In this document: positions 9,352 through 17,593 of the stretch, in pieces
Numbering within the stretch: position 1 is the stretch's first letter
Layout: every line of letters begins with the position of its first letter
From: Niabella insulamsoli
Lineage (GTDB): Bacteria > Bacteroidota > Bacteroidia > Chitinophagales > Chitinophagaceae
Assembly: GCF_039652435.2 (NCBI RefSeq)
Contig: NZ_CP190246.1
Coordinates: 2,232,001 to 2,296,000, forward strand
DNA length: 64,000 nt
Direction of reading: 5' to 3'
Made by a program: the position numbers and the translations under genes
The notes under the pieces: generated by a model
Told to the model about the DNA's origin: nothing
Databases searched by the model: none
Seen by the model: only the letters and a program-made list of their open reading frames with translations

Positions 9352-10740
9352 TTAGGCCATAGCAGGATCAGAGATAGTAGGACGCCCAGTTTCCACCCTA
9401 CCGGCGTAGCGTCTTTCAAAAGATCCGGTTCCGTTTACCAAAACAGAGAAGTCGTACCACCCGCTACTTTTTGAAAAATCAATGACTACTTCATCCTTGC
9501 CTAACGGAGGGATCCTTCTTTCCCGGTCTTTTTGGCCATAGCAATGATCTTTAATAGTGATGGCGGCTGATTTTGTAGTGGGATTCGATAGCAACAGTTT
9601 TAAAGTTGGCCGCCCCCCTAAGGCGCTGCCTCCATCGCTGCACACAACATGTAAATCTGGCTGGTCTATATTTCCTCTCAGTTCTCTAAAGAAGCCATTT
9701 GGGCCGAAGAGCATAAAATGATATAAAGGGGAATCTGAATATGCGAGAGGCATGGTGTAGGTAAGATGCTCGCCAGCTGCAACGGCAAAAGACCAGTTGG
9801 CCTCGCCCCGCGATGCTCCATTGTCTGACACCGCATATTTGTATAAAAGAAATGGGCTTCCGGCCGCTTTAGCCTTGAAAATATTGTTAGACGCTTCAAA
9901 ACGAAAGCTAATCTCCCTTTTGGTTCCGTCGAGGTTACCGTCTGCATATAATTCGTATGGAAGCGCTGATGAAGGCTTTATACCTTCTTCCTGTTTAAAA
10001 AAAGTTTTTGTGTAGGTAAAATCGGCCCTTAAAAGTTCCCGTTCTTCTTTAGACAAGGGATTCACCATCGCTGGCAAGGGACGGAAGCGGGCTTCGTTTA
10101 TATTTTTCACGTAAACATCCCTTTCCATAAATGCCAGGTCCTTGATTTTTTCACCGTTGTAGGGATGAAAAACTGATGACAAGTCGCCGCAAATCGCCCG
10201 CCGCCATTCAGAAATATTTTCTAAACGCAAACGCTTACCCGTTTTACGCGACGCAAAATTTTCGATAAATTGGACCACGGAGGTATGATCGAAGACCTGA
10301 GAATTGACAATACCACCTCTAGACCACGGGCTCGCAACGATGAAGGGAACCCGGTATCCCAAGCCGATGGCATGTTCGCGGGCTTTGTCGGGTCGCACAC
10401 CTTTTTGTTTAAGCTCATCATTGAAGGTGACAAATTCTTTATCTAAATTCGTGATAGTTTTGGAAACGTCCCCTGTTGCCTTAGATCTCCAGTCGGGCGC
10501 GGTAAAAGGAGGTACATGATCAAAATATCCATCATTTTCATCATAAGTCAATATAAAAATTGTTTTTTTCCAAATCTCCTCGTTGTGAGTAAGAATACTC
10601 AATACCTCTGACACATACCAGGCTCCAAACCAGGGTGCAGAGGGATGATCTGAAAAATATTGCGGCGCTACAAGCCAAGAAACTGCAGGCAGCGTTTTAT
10701 TCCGCACATCCTTCCTAAAGTTTGCTAAAATGTCGGACTT
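9352..10740 (-). pseudogene. Phosphocholine-specific phospholipase C, C-terminal half only
   Basis: An open frame of about 455 codons starts abruptly near 10740 and matches only the second half of bacterial phosphocholine-specific phospholipase C: LPAVSWLVAPQYFSDHPSAP, WFGAWYVSEVLSIL, FILTYDENDGYFDHVPPF, then the two C-terminal beta domains. Full-length Bacteroidota members are roughly 830-850 residues with a Tat or Sec signal and the N-terminal half of the phosphoesterase fold. All of that is missing. Homology-like sequence continues a little upstream of the GTG at 10707 (ILANFRKDV), until a TAA about 12 codons before it. It is convergent with the GH115 gene. I call it a truncated remnant left at the edge of the disturbed region, though internal translation cannot be excluded. 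Confidence 0.75.
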
Positions 10741-10825
10741 CGGAATTCTTTATAGCCGCATTTTTATCGCATCTGCCACTACCGGTTAAGATCTTCGCGC
10801 CGGTCATCACGTGTATTTTTGGTTT

Positions 10826-10917
10826 GTTACATTTTTGAAAAAAACATTTCAACTGTGTTACAAATTTGTGACATTTTTTTTGTTACGTTTTTAAAGTGTA
10901 ACAAAAAATTTTGTCAC
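10826..10917. repeat. Cluster of overlapping inverted repeats (GTTAC/GTCAC motifs)
   Basis: Within 92 bases lie GTTAC at 10826-10830, the near-palindrome GTTACAAATTTGTGAC at 10857-10872, an inverted pair GTTAC/GTAAC at 10882-10902, and the near-palindrome GTAACAAAAAATTTTGTCAC at 10898-10917. All arms share the core GT(T/C/A)AC. The spacing suggests a cooperative operator array for a dimeric regulator or arm-type sites for a recombinase. No intact gene starts immediately beside it; the truncated phospholipase frame begins about 90 bases to the left. Confidence 0.5.
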
Positions 10918-11163
10918 AATAAGGTCGGCCAATATTTACACGATGGCCTCAAATCCTTGCCGGCAGGGCGTTTTGACCGCATCTACTGTGAAGCCCCTGC
11001 ATTGCCGCATTTGCTAAAAACTTCTAAAAAGCCCCAACGACTGCGCTAAGCGGCTGTTGGCGGCTGTAGGTTTGCCCTATTGTTTACTTTAAAAAACACT
11101 TTTATCTAGGCTATTAAGGATCCGTTTCAATTTGATCCTTGGTTGGCAAATCAGTTATAAAAC
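10918..11163. other. Intergenic stretch, no gene supported
   Basis: The stretch contains a short open frame on the plus strand (about 75 codons from 10819) whose second half (SLPAGRFDRIYCEAPALPH) reads like coding sequence, but no family is recognised and the first half is low-complexity AT-rich DNA. I do not call a gene here. Confidence 0.3.
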
Positions 11164-11191
11164 AAAAAAGGCCCGCTTATGCGAACCTTTT
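11164..11191 (-). terminator. Hairpin followed by T-run on the minus strand
   Basis: AAAAGG at 11166-11171 pairs with CCTTTT at 11186-11191, with an inner CGC/GCG pair and a TTAT loop. Read on the minus strand the stem is followed by TTTTTTG, so it is a Rho-independent terminator for minus-strand transcription, lying just past the tRNA-3'-like fragment at 11209-11226. Confidence 0.5.
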
Positions 11192-11208
11192 CATCTGATT
11201 GATAACCT

Positions 11209-11226
11209 GTGCCCCAGGCGGGACTT
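11209..11226 (-). other. tRNA 3'-end-like fragment, possible attachment-site remnant
   Basis: On the minus strand the sequence AAGTCCCGCCTGGGGCAC has the layout of a tRNA 3' end: last bases of a T-loop, T-stem CCCGC, and an acceptor strand CTGGGGC plus A. Similarity stops exactly at the T-loop, and no D- or anticodon arm is present. Tyrosine integrases commonly recombine in this part of tRNA genes. A terminator hairpin follows on its 3' side, as expected for the original downstream flank. No intact donor tRNA is visible in the window, so this is inference. Confidence 0.35.
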
Positions 11227-11263
11227 TTAATAGTATTTGTAATCAATGAGATATAAAAATATG

Positions 11264-11279
11264 GTGTCAAATTTGTGTC
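11264..11279. repeat. GTGTCAAATTTGTGTC motif, left copy
   Basis: The motif contains two GTGTC words 11 bases apart, one helical turn, as in integrase arm-type sites. A 15/16 match (GTGTCAGATTTGTGTC) lies at 25051-25066. Both copies sit 24-37 bases inside a tRNA-3'-like fragment in the same orientation. A single 16-base match over this distance is not significant by itself; the shared context is what makes it worth listing. Confidence 0.35.
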
Positions 11280-11490
11280 TTTCGCGCAGTTCAAGTCCTC
11301 TGAAACCCTTTTCTGCACGCTTTTTCACAGTTTTTCCCGTGTGTCATTTTAAAGGTAAAAAATTATAATTAAACGCTGTTTTTTCATTTTTTACGCAGTA
11401 TAAGAGAACTAAAAAAAGACTGACCGTGCCCGCGAAAGGATTTATAGTTCTCGTAGAATTTACTATAATTTCAGTGCCGGTTGAGAAATC

Positions 11491-12056
11491 CTACTTGCTT
11501 TTTTTATATTCAGCCACTGCATCCTGAATATCCTCCTTAATGAATTCCCAATGCTTACCGCGAAGACATATAGGGTTGAAGTCTTCGTCAGCCAATTCAA
11601 AATTGGTAAAGTTGCTCAATATAATTTCTTCTTCATGATCATGCATATATCGTTGCTCATGTAAAGCGAGCATTAATGATAGCGGATAATGATCCAGGAG
11701 TTCATGCAAATCCCAGAAATCTTTTTTGCGTCCTCTTCTTTGAACGACATCTATTTTCATTGCCACAATCTCTTCTATAGTTGCCAGACGTATATTGTCA
11801 ACGACCAAAGCTGGATGAATAAACGTATCTGTATAATATACATCCAGTTTGATGGCATCCTTTTCATTATTGCCTACACTATAAGATTTCCCAAATCCAG
11901 GATTAAGGAAGAAAAATGATTGTAATAGGGAAATGTCTTTTCTATAATTTTATCAATAACATTAAAATTGATTTCACCATAAGAAACATAGCTAAAAAGA
12001 TCTATGTCGACCGACTCCCTATGTCCTAGTTGCAGGCTTAAAGAAGCGCCTCAGTA
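11491..12056 (-). pseudogene. AbiEii/AbiGii-type nucleotidyltransferase toxin, frameshifted
   Basis: Three minus-strand frames must be joined to recover the protein. The first gives LSLQLGHRESVDIDLF, the nucleotidyltransferase motif with the two metal-binding aspartates. After a one-base loss near 11995 the second gives SYVSYGEINFNVIDKIIEKT. After another one-base loss near 11902 the third gives NPGFGKSYSV and continues to the C-terminus, which includes ATIEEIVAMKIDVVQRRGRK and KDFWDLHELLDHY. The family transfers nucleotides to tRNA or other targets and is the toxin of type IV/II-like systems. The N-terminus before the motif is also missing. It sits directly downstream of a HigA-like antitoxin gene, as in many Bacteroidota toxin-antitoxin pairs, but can no longer be made intact. 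Confidence 0.78.
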
Positions 12057-12075
12057 ATTGTATTATAGTGCATAT

Positions 12076-12567
12076 CTATTTTTGATGAATAAGTCGCATA
12101 GATTGTTGGTAGGTATCTTTCGCAATAACCGATTTCACCTTAGCTATTCCGTAAAAACGCTTCATTTCTTTTTTTTCGGCATCATTACCTCTTGCAAAAA
12201 CACGTTGGATAACCGCTGTGTATTGCTTTTCCCAATCGATCTTATTTATATCAGTATCCCAGAATAATGCCTTCCTTAATTTTGAAAGATCGGGTGATGC
12301 GCTTTTTAGCTTTTGCTTTGCCTGGTTGATATCATAGTAAGTTTGAAGTATTGCCAAAGAGCCTTCGGGTAAATTCAACTCTTTTTCGATCTTTACAGCC
12401 AGAGAAACAGGCAGCCCACGTTTTCCTTTTGTTATTGCGTTAAATGTTTGTGGATGCTCATTCAACAAAATAGCAAAAGGGCGTTGCTTAATGGAATGTC
12501 TTTTTAATTCGCGTTCCAAAACGATTCCAGGATGCATGCCTTTATATTTTTCAAATCGAGATATCAC
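12076..12567 (-). CDS. HigA-like XRE helix-turn-helix antitoxin
   Basis: A 163-residue protein from a GTG start. The N-terminal 80 residues are a HigA/plasmid-maintenance antidote type helix-turn-helix: MHPGIVLERELKRHSIKQRP, FAILLNEHPQTFNAITKGKR, GLPVSLAVKIEKELNLPEGS. The C-terminal half (IDWEKQYTAVIQRVFARGN) is the extension typical of antitoxins paired with AbiEii nucleotidyltransferases. The toxin gene immediately downstream is frameshifted. An inverted repeat at 12573-12598 just upstream is a likely autoregulatory operator. The gene itself looks intact, so the antitoxin may persist as an orphan regulator. Confidence 0.82.
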   Translation of the reverse strand: MISRFEKYKGMHPGIVLERELKRHSIKQRPFAILLNEHPQTFNAITKGKRGLPVSLAVKIEKELNLPEGSLAILQTYYDINQAKQKLKSASPDLSKLRKALFWDTDINKIDWEKQYTAVIQRVFARGNDAEKKEMKRFYGIAKVKSVIAKDTYQQSMRLIHQK

Positions 12568-12572
12568 AATAC

Positions 12573-12598
12573 AAATGTGAACAATTTTGCTTACATTT
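12573..12598 (-). promoter_or_regulatory. Inverted repeat upstream of antitoxin gene, likely operator
   Basis: AAATGTGA at 12573-12580 and TTACATTT at 12591-12598 are inverted arms with a 10-base spacer, starting 6 bases before the antitoxin start codon. A third arm (AAATGTAA) lies about 20 bases further upstream. Antitoxins of this class usually repress their own promoter through such sites. Confidence 0.5.
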
Positions 12599-12674
12599 TA
12601 ACGCAAAGTGCTACTCACTGAAATGTAACAGTAGAAAGTGCAACATTTTTTTATTTTTAGATAAAGCTTGCCGT

Positions 12675-13395
12675 TTGAACAAAACGAAACTTTTATCTTT
12701 CTTATTTATCGTCTTGCGCTTGCAAAATCTATGCGCAGCATGAGCCCCTACCCGATGTCAGCCCCTTATTTGTTATCACCGATAAAACACTTTATACGCC
12801 TGGAGAAACGATCTGGTTTAATGGCTACTTTTTGCCACAGGAGATACTGGCCGACAGTCTTCAACCTGATATGATGTCCGTCGGCTTGATAAGGCAGGAC
12901 ACTATTGGCTATGCAATGATTCAAAATTATCTTGTCCAAGATAACCTTTGTGCCGGCAGCCTTACTCTACCGCCCAGGCTGCGAGCCGGTAGTTACGAAC
13001 TGGTTGCAGCACTTAATCTTTTAGAACCCACAGGCAAGCCCCGCTTTGTTTTTAGGAAACGAATTACTATACAAACTTTGGAGCAGCCACCTTTTTTTCT
13101 ATCATTCCAAATCGACTCCAGCATCTCTTCAGATATGTTACACATTTCGGTGCAGGCTTTGCCTACCGATCCTACAGCACCCATAAAGAAAAGCAATTTC
13201 ATCTCCTACCACCGGCCCGGTAATAAAACCCAAACACAAAAATTAGATATATCGGGAAGAGCCACCTTAAAAATCCATATAAATAAATCAGATACTACGC
13301 TGCCGGTATTGTACACGGTTACCAATTTTAATGGCCAATCCATCCCATACTCTGTTTGGCTCCCTGTGCAAAAGAAAATAATGAGCATGAGGGTT
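12675..13395 (+). pseudogene. Large secreted MG2-like protein, 5' part, frameshifted and cut by IS element
   Basis: A TTG start at 12675 gives a signal-peptide-like N-terminus (NKTKLLSFLFIVL ... LQNLCA). It must shift frame near 12737 to continue as QHEPLPDV and VITDKTLYTPGETIWFNGYF, the macroglobulin MG2-like motif (Y.PGDTIWFKAY) seen at the N-terminus of large Bacteroidota surface proteins with carboxypeptidase-regulatory domains. The frame then runs intact to 13395, where an IS3-family element is inserted between codons. The coding frame resumes exactly after the element (see 14837-16223). At least three frameshifts plus the insertion show the gene is dead. Confidence 0.72.
13392..13395. 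repeat. Target-site duplication, left copy (GGTT)
   Basis: GGTT directly precedes the left inverted repeat and recurs at 14837-14840 directly after the right one. Removing the element plus one copy restores an uninterrupted reading frame (arginine-valine-asparagine-lysine), which confirms the duplication length of 4 bases. Confidence 0.8.
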
Positions 13396-13462
13396 TGTCT
13401 TAGCCCCCTAAAAGGCTGGACTAAAATTGTAAATTAATTTAGTCACAGTAAATTTAGGAATT

Positions 13463-13780
13463 ATGACGAAAACAAGACGACAGTTTACGCCTGAGGAGAA
13501 GTACAGCATCCTTCAGGAAGCAGAGCGGGAAGGGACAACCGAGGTAGCCCGTAAGTACAACTTAGCTCATTCAGTACTTAGTTACTGGAGGAAAAAGTAT
13601 CTGGCCAAAGGCAAAGACGGTTTAAAGGCCAGTTATAAGAAGGTTGATCCACAGCTCAGAGCTTTGGAGGAAGAGAACGAACGGTTAAAGCGGCTGATAG
13701 CTAAACAGGCCATTGAGCTGGAGTTTAAAACCGAGCTTTTAAAAAAAAGCGATGCCCATTATCAGAAACTAAGGAAATGA
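13463..13780 (+). CDS. IS3-family transposase OrfA
   Basis: A 105-residue protein with a helix-turn-helix at about residues 8-50 (RRQFTPEEKYSILQEAEREG, then VARKYNLAHSVLSYWRKKYL) that binds the terminal repeats. A leucine-zipper-like coiled coil follows at about 65-100 (LRALEEENERLKRLIAKQAI). It ends at a TGA overlapping the OrfB start in an ATGA. Slippage back by one base on the A8 run would join it to OrfB; the -1 frame between the run and the OrfB ATG is open and reads CPLSETKEMIVEY, which supports a fused OrfAB transposase. Confidence 0.92.
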   Translation: MTKTRRQFTPEEKYSILQEAEREGTTEVARKYNLAHSVLSYWRKKYLAKGKDGLKASYKKVDPQLRALEEENERLKRLIAKQAIELEFKTELLKKSDAHYQKLRK

Positions 13781-14832
13781 TCGTTGAGTACAAAAGCAAG
13801 GTCGGCGTGAATGCTCTTTGCCAGTGGGCATCAGTAGCCAGGAGCAGTCTGTATTATCATGCTCATCCTGGTCCAAGAGGGATCAGGCCGAGTACGCACA
13901 CGATGATAGGTAATTGCGGCCTGGTAGAAAATAGCCTGGTCGTAGACCAGATGCGTGCTATTCTTTCGATGGACTATTGCGTGTATGGTTACCGGAAGAT
14001 GACCGAAGAGCTGCGTGATCTGGAGTACACGATCAATCCTAAGAAGGTGTATCGTCTAATGAAGGAAAGCCATTTATTATGCGGCAAGCGTATAAAAGTT
14101 CAAGGTAAACGCAAATGGGTGGAGCATCGCCGAATTGAGGCAAAACATCCTATGGAATATCTGTGTCTGGATATCAAATACATCTGGGTTCAGGGCGAAG
14201 GCCGCTGGTATTACCAGTTAGCCATAATGGATGTGTTCAGCCGCAGGATCCTGTGCTGGATTTTTCAGCGAAGCGTCCGCCAAACAGATGTAATTGCACT
14301 GATGCGATGGCTGGACCTTCGTTTTGGCTTAAAGGGGGTCATCATCCGCAATGACAATGGTTCACAGTTCATCGCCCATAAGGTTCGCGAAGCATTACGG
14401 TCGATGGAAGCAAAACAGGAATTTACACACGTGGCCACGCCTGAGGAAAATGCCTATATCGAGGCCTTTCACTCCATCGAGCAGCATGAGTTGATCGAGC
14501 GGCATTCTTTTGCAAGCTTCTACGACGCCAAGCAGCACATTGAAAAATATATGCACTGGTACAACCGAAGACGCAAACATGGCGCTATAGGCTTCATTAC
14601 ACCAATGCAAAAATGGGCACAGGGCTTATCCCGGACAGCTGTTAAGGCACTAATGAAGCAAGGGGCGATGTGCTTGTCAAGGCCGGACAGCATGGCTATG
14701 AGCGCTGAGTCCGCTTTGTATAGCCTTGACAAGTGCAGCGAACCGGCTTATCTTTGCCTGGACGGTGACCGGGATAACGATGAATTAGTAGCAAACCATT
14801 TTGAAAAATCAGTCCAGTTTATAAGGGGTTAA
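13777..14832 (+). CDS. IS3-family transposase OrfB, DDE integrase core
   Basis: A 351-residue protein. An N-terminal HTH_21-like segment (YCVYGYRKMTEELRDLEYTI) is followed by the rve integrase core. The catalytic triad is visible: D in YLCLDIKYIWV, D in IIRNDNGSQF, and E in PEENAYIEAFHS 35 residues on. HWYNRRRKHGAIGFITP near the C-terminus is the usual ending motif. The stop codon lies inside the right inverted repeat. It is normally made as a -1 frameshift fusion with OrfA, and no disabling mutation is seen. Confidence 0.94.
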   Translation: MIVEYKSKVGVNALCQWASVARSSLYYHAHPGPRGIRPSTHTMIGNCGLVENSLVVDQMRAILSMDYCVYGYRKMTEELRDLEYTINPKKVYRLMKESHLLCGKRIKVQGKRKWVEHRRIEAKHPMEYLCLDIKYIWVQGEGRWYYQLAIMDVFSRRILCWIFQRSVRQTDVIALMRWLDLRFGLKGVIIRNDNGSQFIAHKVREALRSMEAKQEFTHVATPEENAYIEAFHSIEQHELIERHSFASFYDAKQHIEKYMHWYNRRRKHGAIGFITPMQKWAQGLSRTAVKALMKQGAMCLSRPDSMAMSAESALYSLDKCSEPAYLCLDGDRDNDELVANHFEKSVQFIRG

Positions 14833-14836
14833 GACA

Positions 14837-16223
14837 GGTTAATAAAGACAGTAGCAATAAGAATATCTTAACTGCTAAACTGCTATTAACAAAAAATGTG
14901 ATTGACGATACACTTGAAGTGACCGTACAGTCTACTCAACTAAAGAATGTGTTATTATCCCGACAAAGTCTTCATAGTGGAAAGGCTGAAATCTCAGATC
15001 TCATACCAGTATCAGCAGAAAGGAAGCTGGCACTTCCTATGCATGACGCTGCACGTGGTCTTCATCTTTTATCCTTACTAGATGACAAAAGAAAGCTATT
15101 GGATCAACAACCATTTTTTGCGCATTACAACAAGCGCCATAAGCTGGAATTGCGCACAGAAAAGGATTTCTTCCATACACGCGAAAAGATAGCAGTAACC
15201 ATTAATTTGAAAAATTTGCAAGGCAAGCCCACTAAAGCCATTTGTACAATTTCCTGTGTGAATATCGACCGGATCGAAGCCAATAACCGATTGTCGTTCT
15301 CCGATTATTATTACGGATACGCGCTACAACAATCCTATAGTCAAAAAAAACTAAAGCCTATGGTAAATGCGGGTTTAACCAATCATTTCACTATAAAAAA
15401 TTTACATAAGGCTTTTATTGAAGCTGGTCTTGTATATGCTACAGATTATGAAGGAGCCGAAATAAAAAAAAGTACGATTTTATTTATAAGAAGAGATTCT
15501 ATTACGAATGTTGCAACAACTGACAGTAATGGGCGATATTATCCTAAACCCAGAGACTTAGTGGTAAGGGAAGGGTAGTCCGTTTTCCATAAATGCAGGT
15601 AATGATGTGGTAGGTATTGACTCGAAAAGTTCGGTTTATGCCTTTATACTAGGCAATCCCATGAAAAAGCCAATGATGTTTTTGCAAAAGCCGGGACTGC
15701 CCGTTGATGTTAAAAAACTGGAACAGCAAAGCAGTAGCAGCCAGATAATAAACGATCACAACAGGGCAATAACAATGCAAAATGTTGTTGTTCGTGCAAA
15801 AAGAGCTAGGATGTACGCCGATGCTTTTTGGGGAACGATTGTGGAGATTTTGTTTGCCCAGTTAATATTCTTAACTGTCCGGGACATAGAGGATACAAAG
15901 GCATTACCACCCCCGTGAAAGGTGTGGTATACAGAAGGCCGCACCAGATCGGTGGTGGTACTATAATGTATCGTGGTTGCGCCACTGATGATGCCGAACG
16001 CATCAATACCACTCGATTATTTAGGGGAATGGACGAAGAAAAGTTACCGCACAAAGAACCGCTCCAGTATTTATCAACACTATACTGGTCTCCCGCTATT
16101 ATGATAGATGGTTCCTATAATCTTTCTTTTTTTAGTAGCGACCTTGTTGGCAGATATAGAATTACTGCGGAAGGAGTGGCTGAAAATGGTGATATACTTT
16201 ATGCGGAAAAAGGTCGTAATTAA
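14837..16223 (+). pseudogene. Large secreted MG2-like protein, 3' part, frameshifted
   Basis: This is the continuation of the gene interrupted at 13395; the frame resumes without loss at 14841. It runs to about 15570, shifts frame by one base around the run AAGGGAAGGG, continues through YAFILGNPMKKPMMFLQKPG and NVVVRAKR, and shifts again at a four-G run near 15830. The last part reads GNDCGDFVCPVNILNCPGHR, then YLSTLYWSPAIMIDG and FFSSDLVGRYRITAEG, a C-terminus common to large Bacteroidota surface proteins with macroglobulin-like and carboxypeptidase-regulatory domains. With the 5' part the original protein would have been about 700 residues. Its function is not known. Confidence 0.72.
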
Positions 16224-16457
16224 AGAACTTTAATGACGTACACCCCATAAAATTGAACGTCAGGCCTTAATCAAAGATCACAATTTAATTTCCCAACTGC
16301 AATAAAACAAATGCAGAAATCAGTCATAATGGCTAACGGTATGGCGGCTGGTAAACAAAAGCAAGACTACTGATATAATAGCGGAAATATCGTCAATCCA
16401 TTCTAGTCGTCGATGAAGCAAGGAACAAAAGCCGAAGATCATTTAGGGAGTAATCAT

Positions 16458-16757
16458 CTAAAGATTACCAACTTTCCTCTTAAATTCCAACAAGTAATAA
16501 GAAATTTGTTCGGTAAGCGATTTCTGTAATTGTAGTATGTCGCTTCGATTATATGGGCGCATGACATCTATTGCCTTTTGACGCAGCCGTTGTTGTAATT
16601 GCTGCTCATATCTTCCGCATAATTGTTGAAATACATTTTCGTCTGTTTGGCGGTCTATCTTCCGTGCCTGCTCTTTAAAATTATGACAAATTTCTTCAAA
16701 AAAATGAAATGCAGTTTTTCGAAAACTGTCTACTATCAAAACAGGATCTTGCTTCAT
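16458..16757 (-). CDS. Hypothetical small cytoplasmic protein
   Basis: A 99-residue protein starting MKQDPVLIVDSFRKTAFHFF. It has no signal peptide or membrane segment. Its C-terminal 60 residues are charged and heptad-like (QQLCGRYEQQLQQRLRQKAI, SDILQLQKSLTEQISYYLLEF), suggesting a helical or coiled-coil protein. I do not recognise the family. The opposite-strand frame is hydrophobic and AT-driven and looks like a shadow. The neighbouring genes are decayed or hypothetical, so context gives no clue. Confidence 0.45.
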   Translation of the reverse strand: MKQDPVLIVDSFRKTAFHFFEEICHNFKEQARKIDRQTDENVFQQLCGRYEQQLQQRLRQKAIDVMRPYNRSDILQLQKSLTEQISYYLLEFKRKVGNL

Positions 16758-16829
16758 ATCGTTTTTTTGGTTAATGACTATAACAGCGAACTGATATTCC
16801 GTAAAAGAATTTTAAAAGCAAGGGCATAA

Positions 16830-17187
16830 TCGATCCCTGCCCTTTCGTCAAACAACTGACAAAAAGCAATAATGAAAATGAGTGCCGGATTGGGTGGACA
16901 TGCTCCGAAATCCGGCATTTTCCCACTGAGAACCAGTTTACTTCGTTGCCGAAGTTGGGTGGTCTTGCTCCGAAATTTAATTGATTTTTACCCCCAGTTC
17001 ACTTTAAGTATCGAAAGTAATTTTCACAGTTTAAATAAGCACTAATAGCAAAAATTAAGAAAAGGATGCTGATTTTAAATTTTAATAGCAATTATTAGAG
17101 AACATTACTACTCTTTTTGTAATTATGAAGAGAAATTATATTTACGTGATATTCAAAAACTGATCAGGAAAAGTAGAGTGTTCCGGT
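16830..17187. other. Intergenic stretch with repeat and hairpin, no gene
   Basis: Two 21-base direct repeats beginning TGGGTGG and ending GCTCCGAAAT lie at 16891-16911 and 16956-16976 and differ at two positions. The first is enclosed by an inverted repeat TGCCGGATT/AATCCGGCA (16883-16891 and 16909-16917). They resemble leftover ends of an insertion sequence, but no transposase is left. The remaining sequence is AT-rich and featureless. Confidence 0.5.
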
Positions 17188-17475
17188 CTATATCCACCAG
17201 ATGCCCTGCGCAACAAGATTGTCCGATTTTATATACAAATGGCTAACATCTCCCGGAGAAGAAAACATAACTCGTGCGTTTTTGGGCGTTACAAGCTCTA
17301 TCATATCATTTTTGAGATTGATGAAAAATATTTCAAAGGTGTCAACCTCTTCTCTACGTTCGTCATCAAGTTGTTCTTCGGAAGCCCCGCTAGAAGGAAA
17401 TCGTCTTATAATATCTCCTTTTTGTAGTAAATGCAGTTGGGCTGCTGTTATCTTTTTGCTGGTCATACAAAACAA
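17188..17475 (-). CDS. Hypothetical protein
   Basis: A 95-residue protein with a well-formed globular pattern: KKITAAQLHLLQKGDIIRRF, a short acidic linker, VDTFEIFFINLKNDMIELVT, and a C-terminus NLVAQGIWWI. The alternation of beta-strand-like segments suggests a small beta-rich fold, perhaps nucleic-acid or ligand binding, but I do not recognise a named family. The upstream MFCM could be skipped in favour of the internal M at residue 4 (MTSKKITAAQ). It is oriented toward the repeat region and has no obvious operon partner. Confidence 0.5.
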   Translation of the reverse strand: MFCMTSKKITAAQLHLLQKGDIIRRFPSSGASEEQLDDERREEVDTFEIFFINLKNDMIELVTPKNARVMFSSPGDVSHLYIKSDNLVAQGIWWI

Positions 17476-17593
17476 TTTTTCTAATGTAAATGGATTATGT
17501 CTATATTGAAGTGGAAACTGGAGAGAAAGGGACGTGCAGGTCAGAATGAGTCTACTGTCCGGAAATGGTCCATAGCCTGATGCAACAGCTGCT

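Larger units (their letters stand above)
13396..14836 (+). mobile_element. Complete IS3-family insertion sequence (IS150-like), 1441 bp
   Basis: Left terminal repeat TGTCTTAGCCCCCTAAAAGG and right terminal repeat (read inward) TGTCTTAACCCCTTATAAAC are imperfect inverted repeats, and both continue with CTGGACT a few bases on. Two overlapping frames encode OrfA and OrfB, with a run of eight A at 13741-13748 suited to -1 frameshifting. Ends, target duplication, both frames and all three catalytic acidic residues are present, so the element may be active and looks recent compared with the decayed host gene. IS150-like grouping is from the helix-turn-helix/leucine-zipper OrfA and the DDE OrfB. Confidence 0.93.

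Noticed and set aside
11281..11310. Complete tRNA gene around GTTCAAGTCC
   Set aside because: The T-loop consensus is present but the T-stem does not pair and no D-arm, anticodon arm or acceptor partner exists, so only a fragment or chance match is possible.
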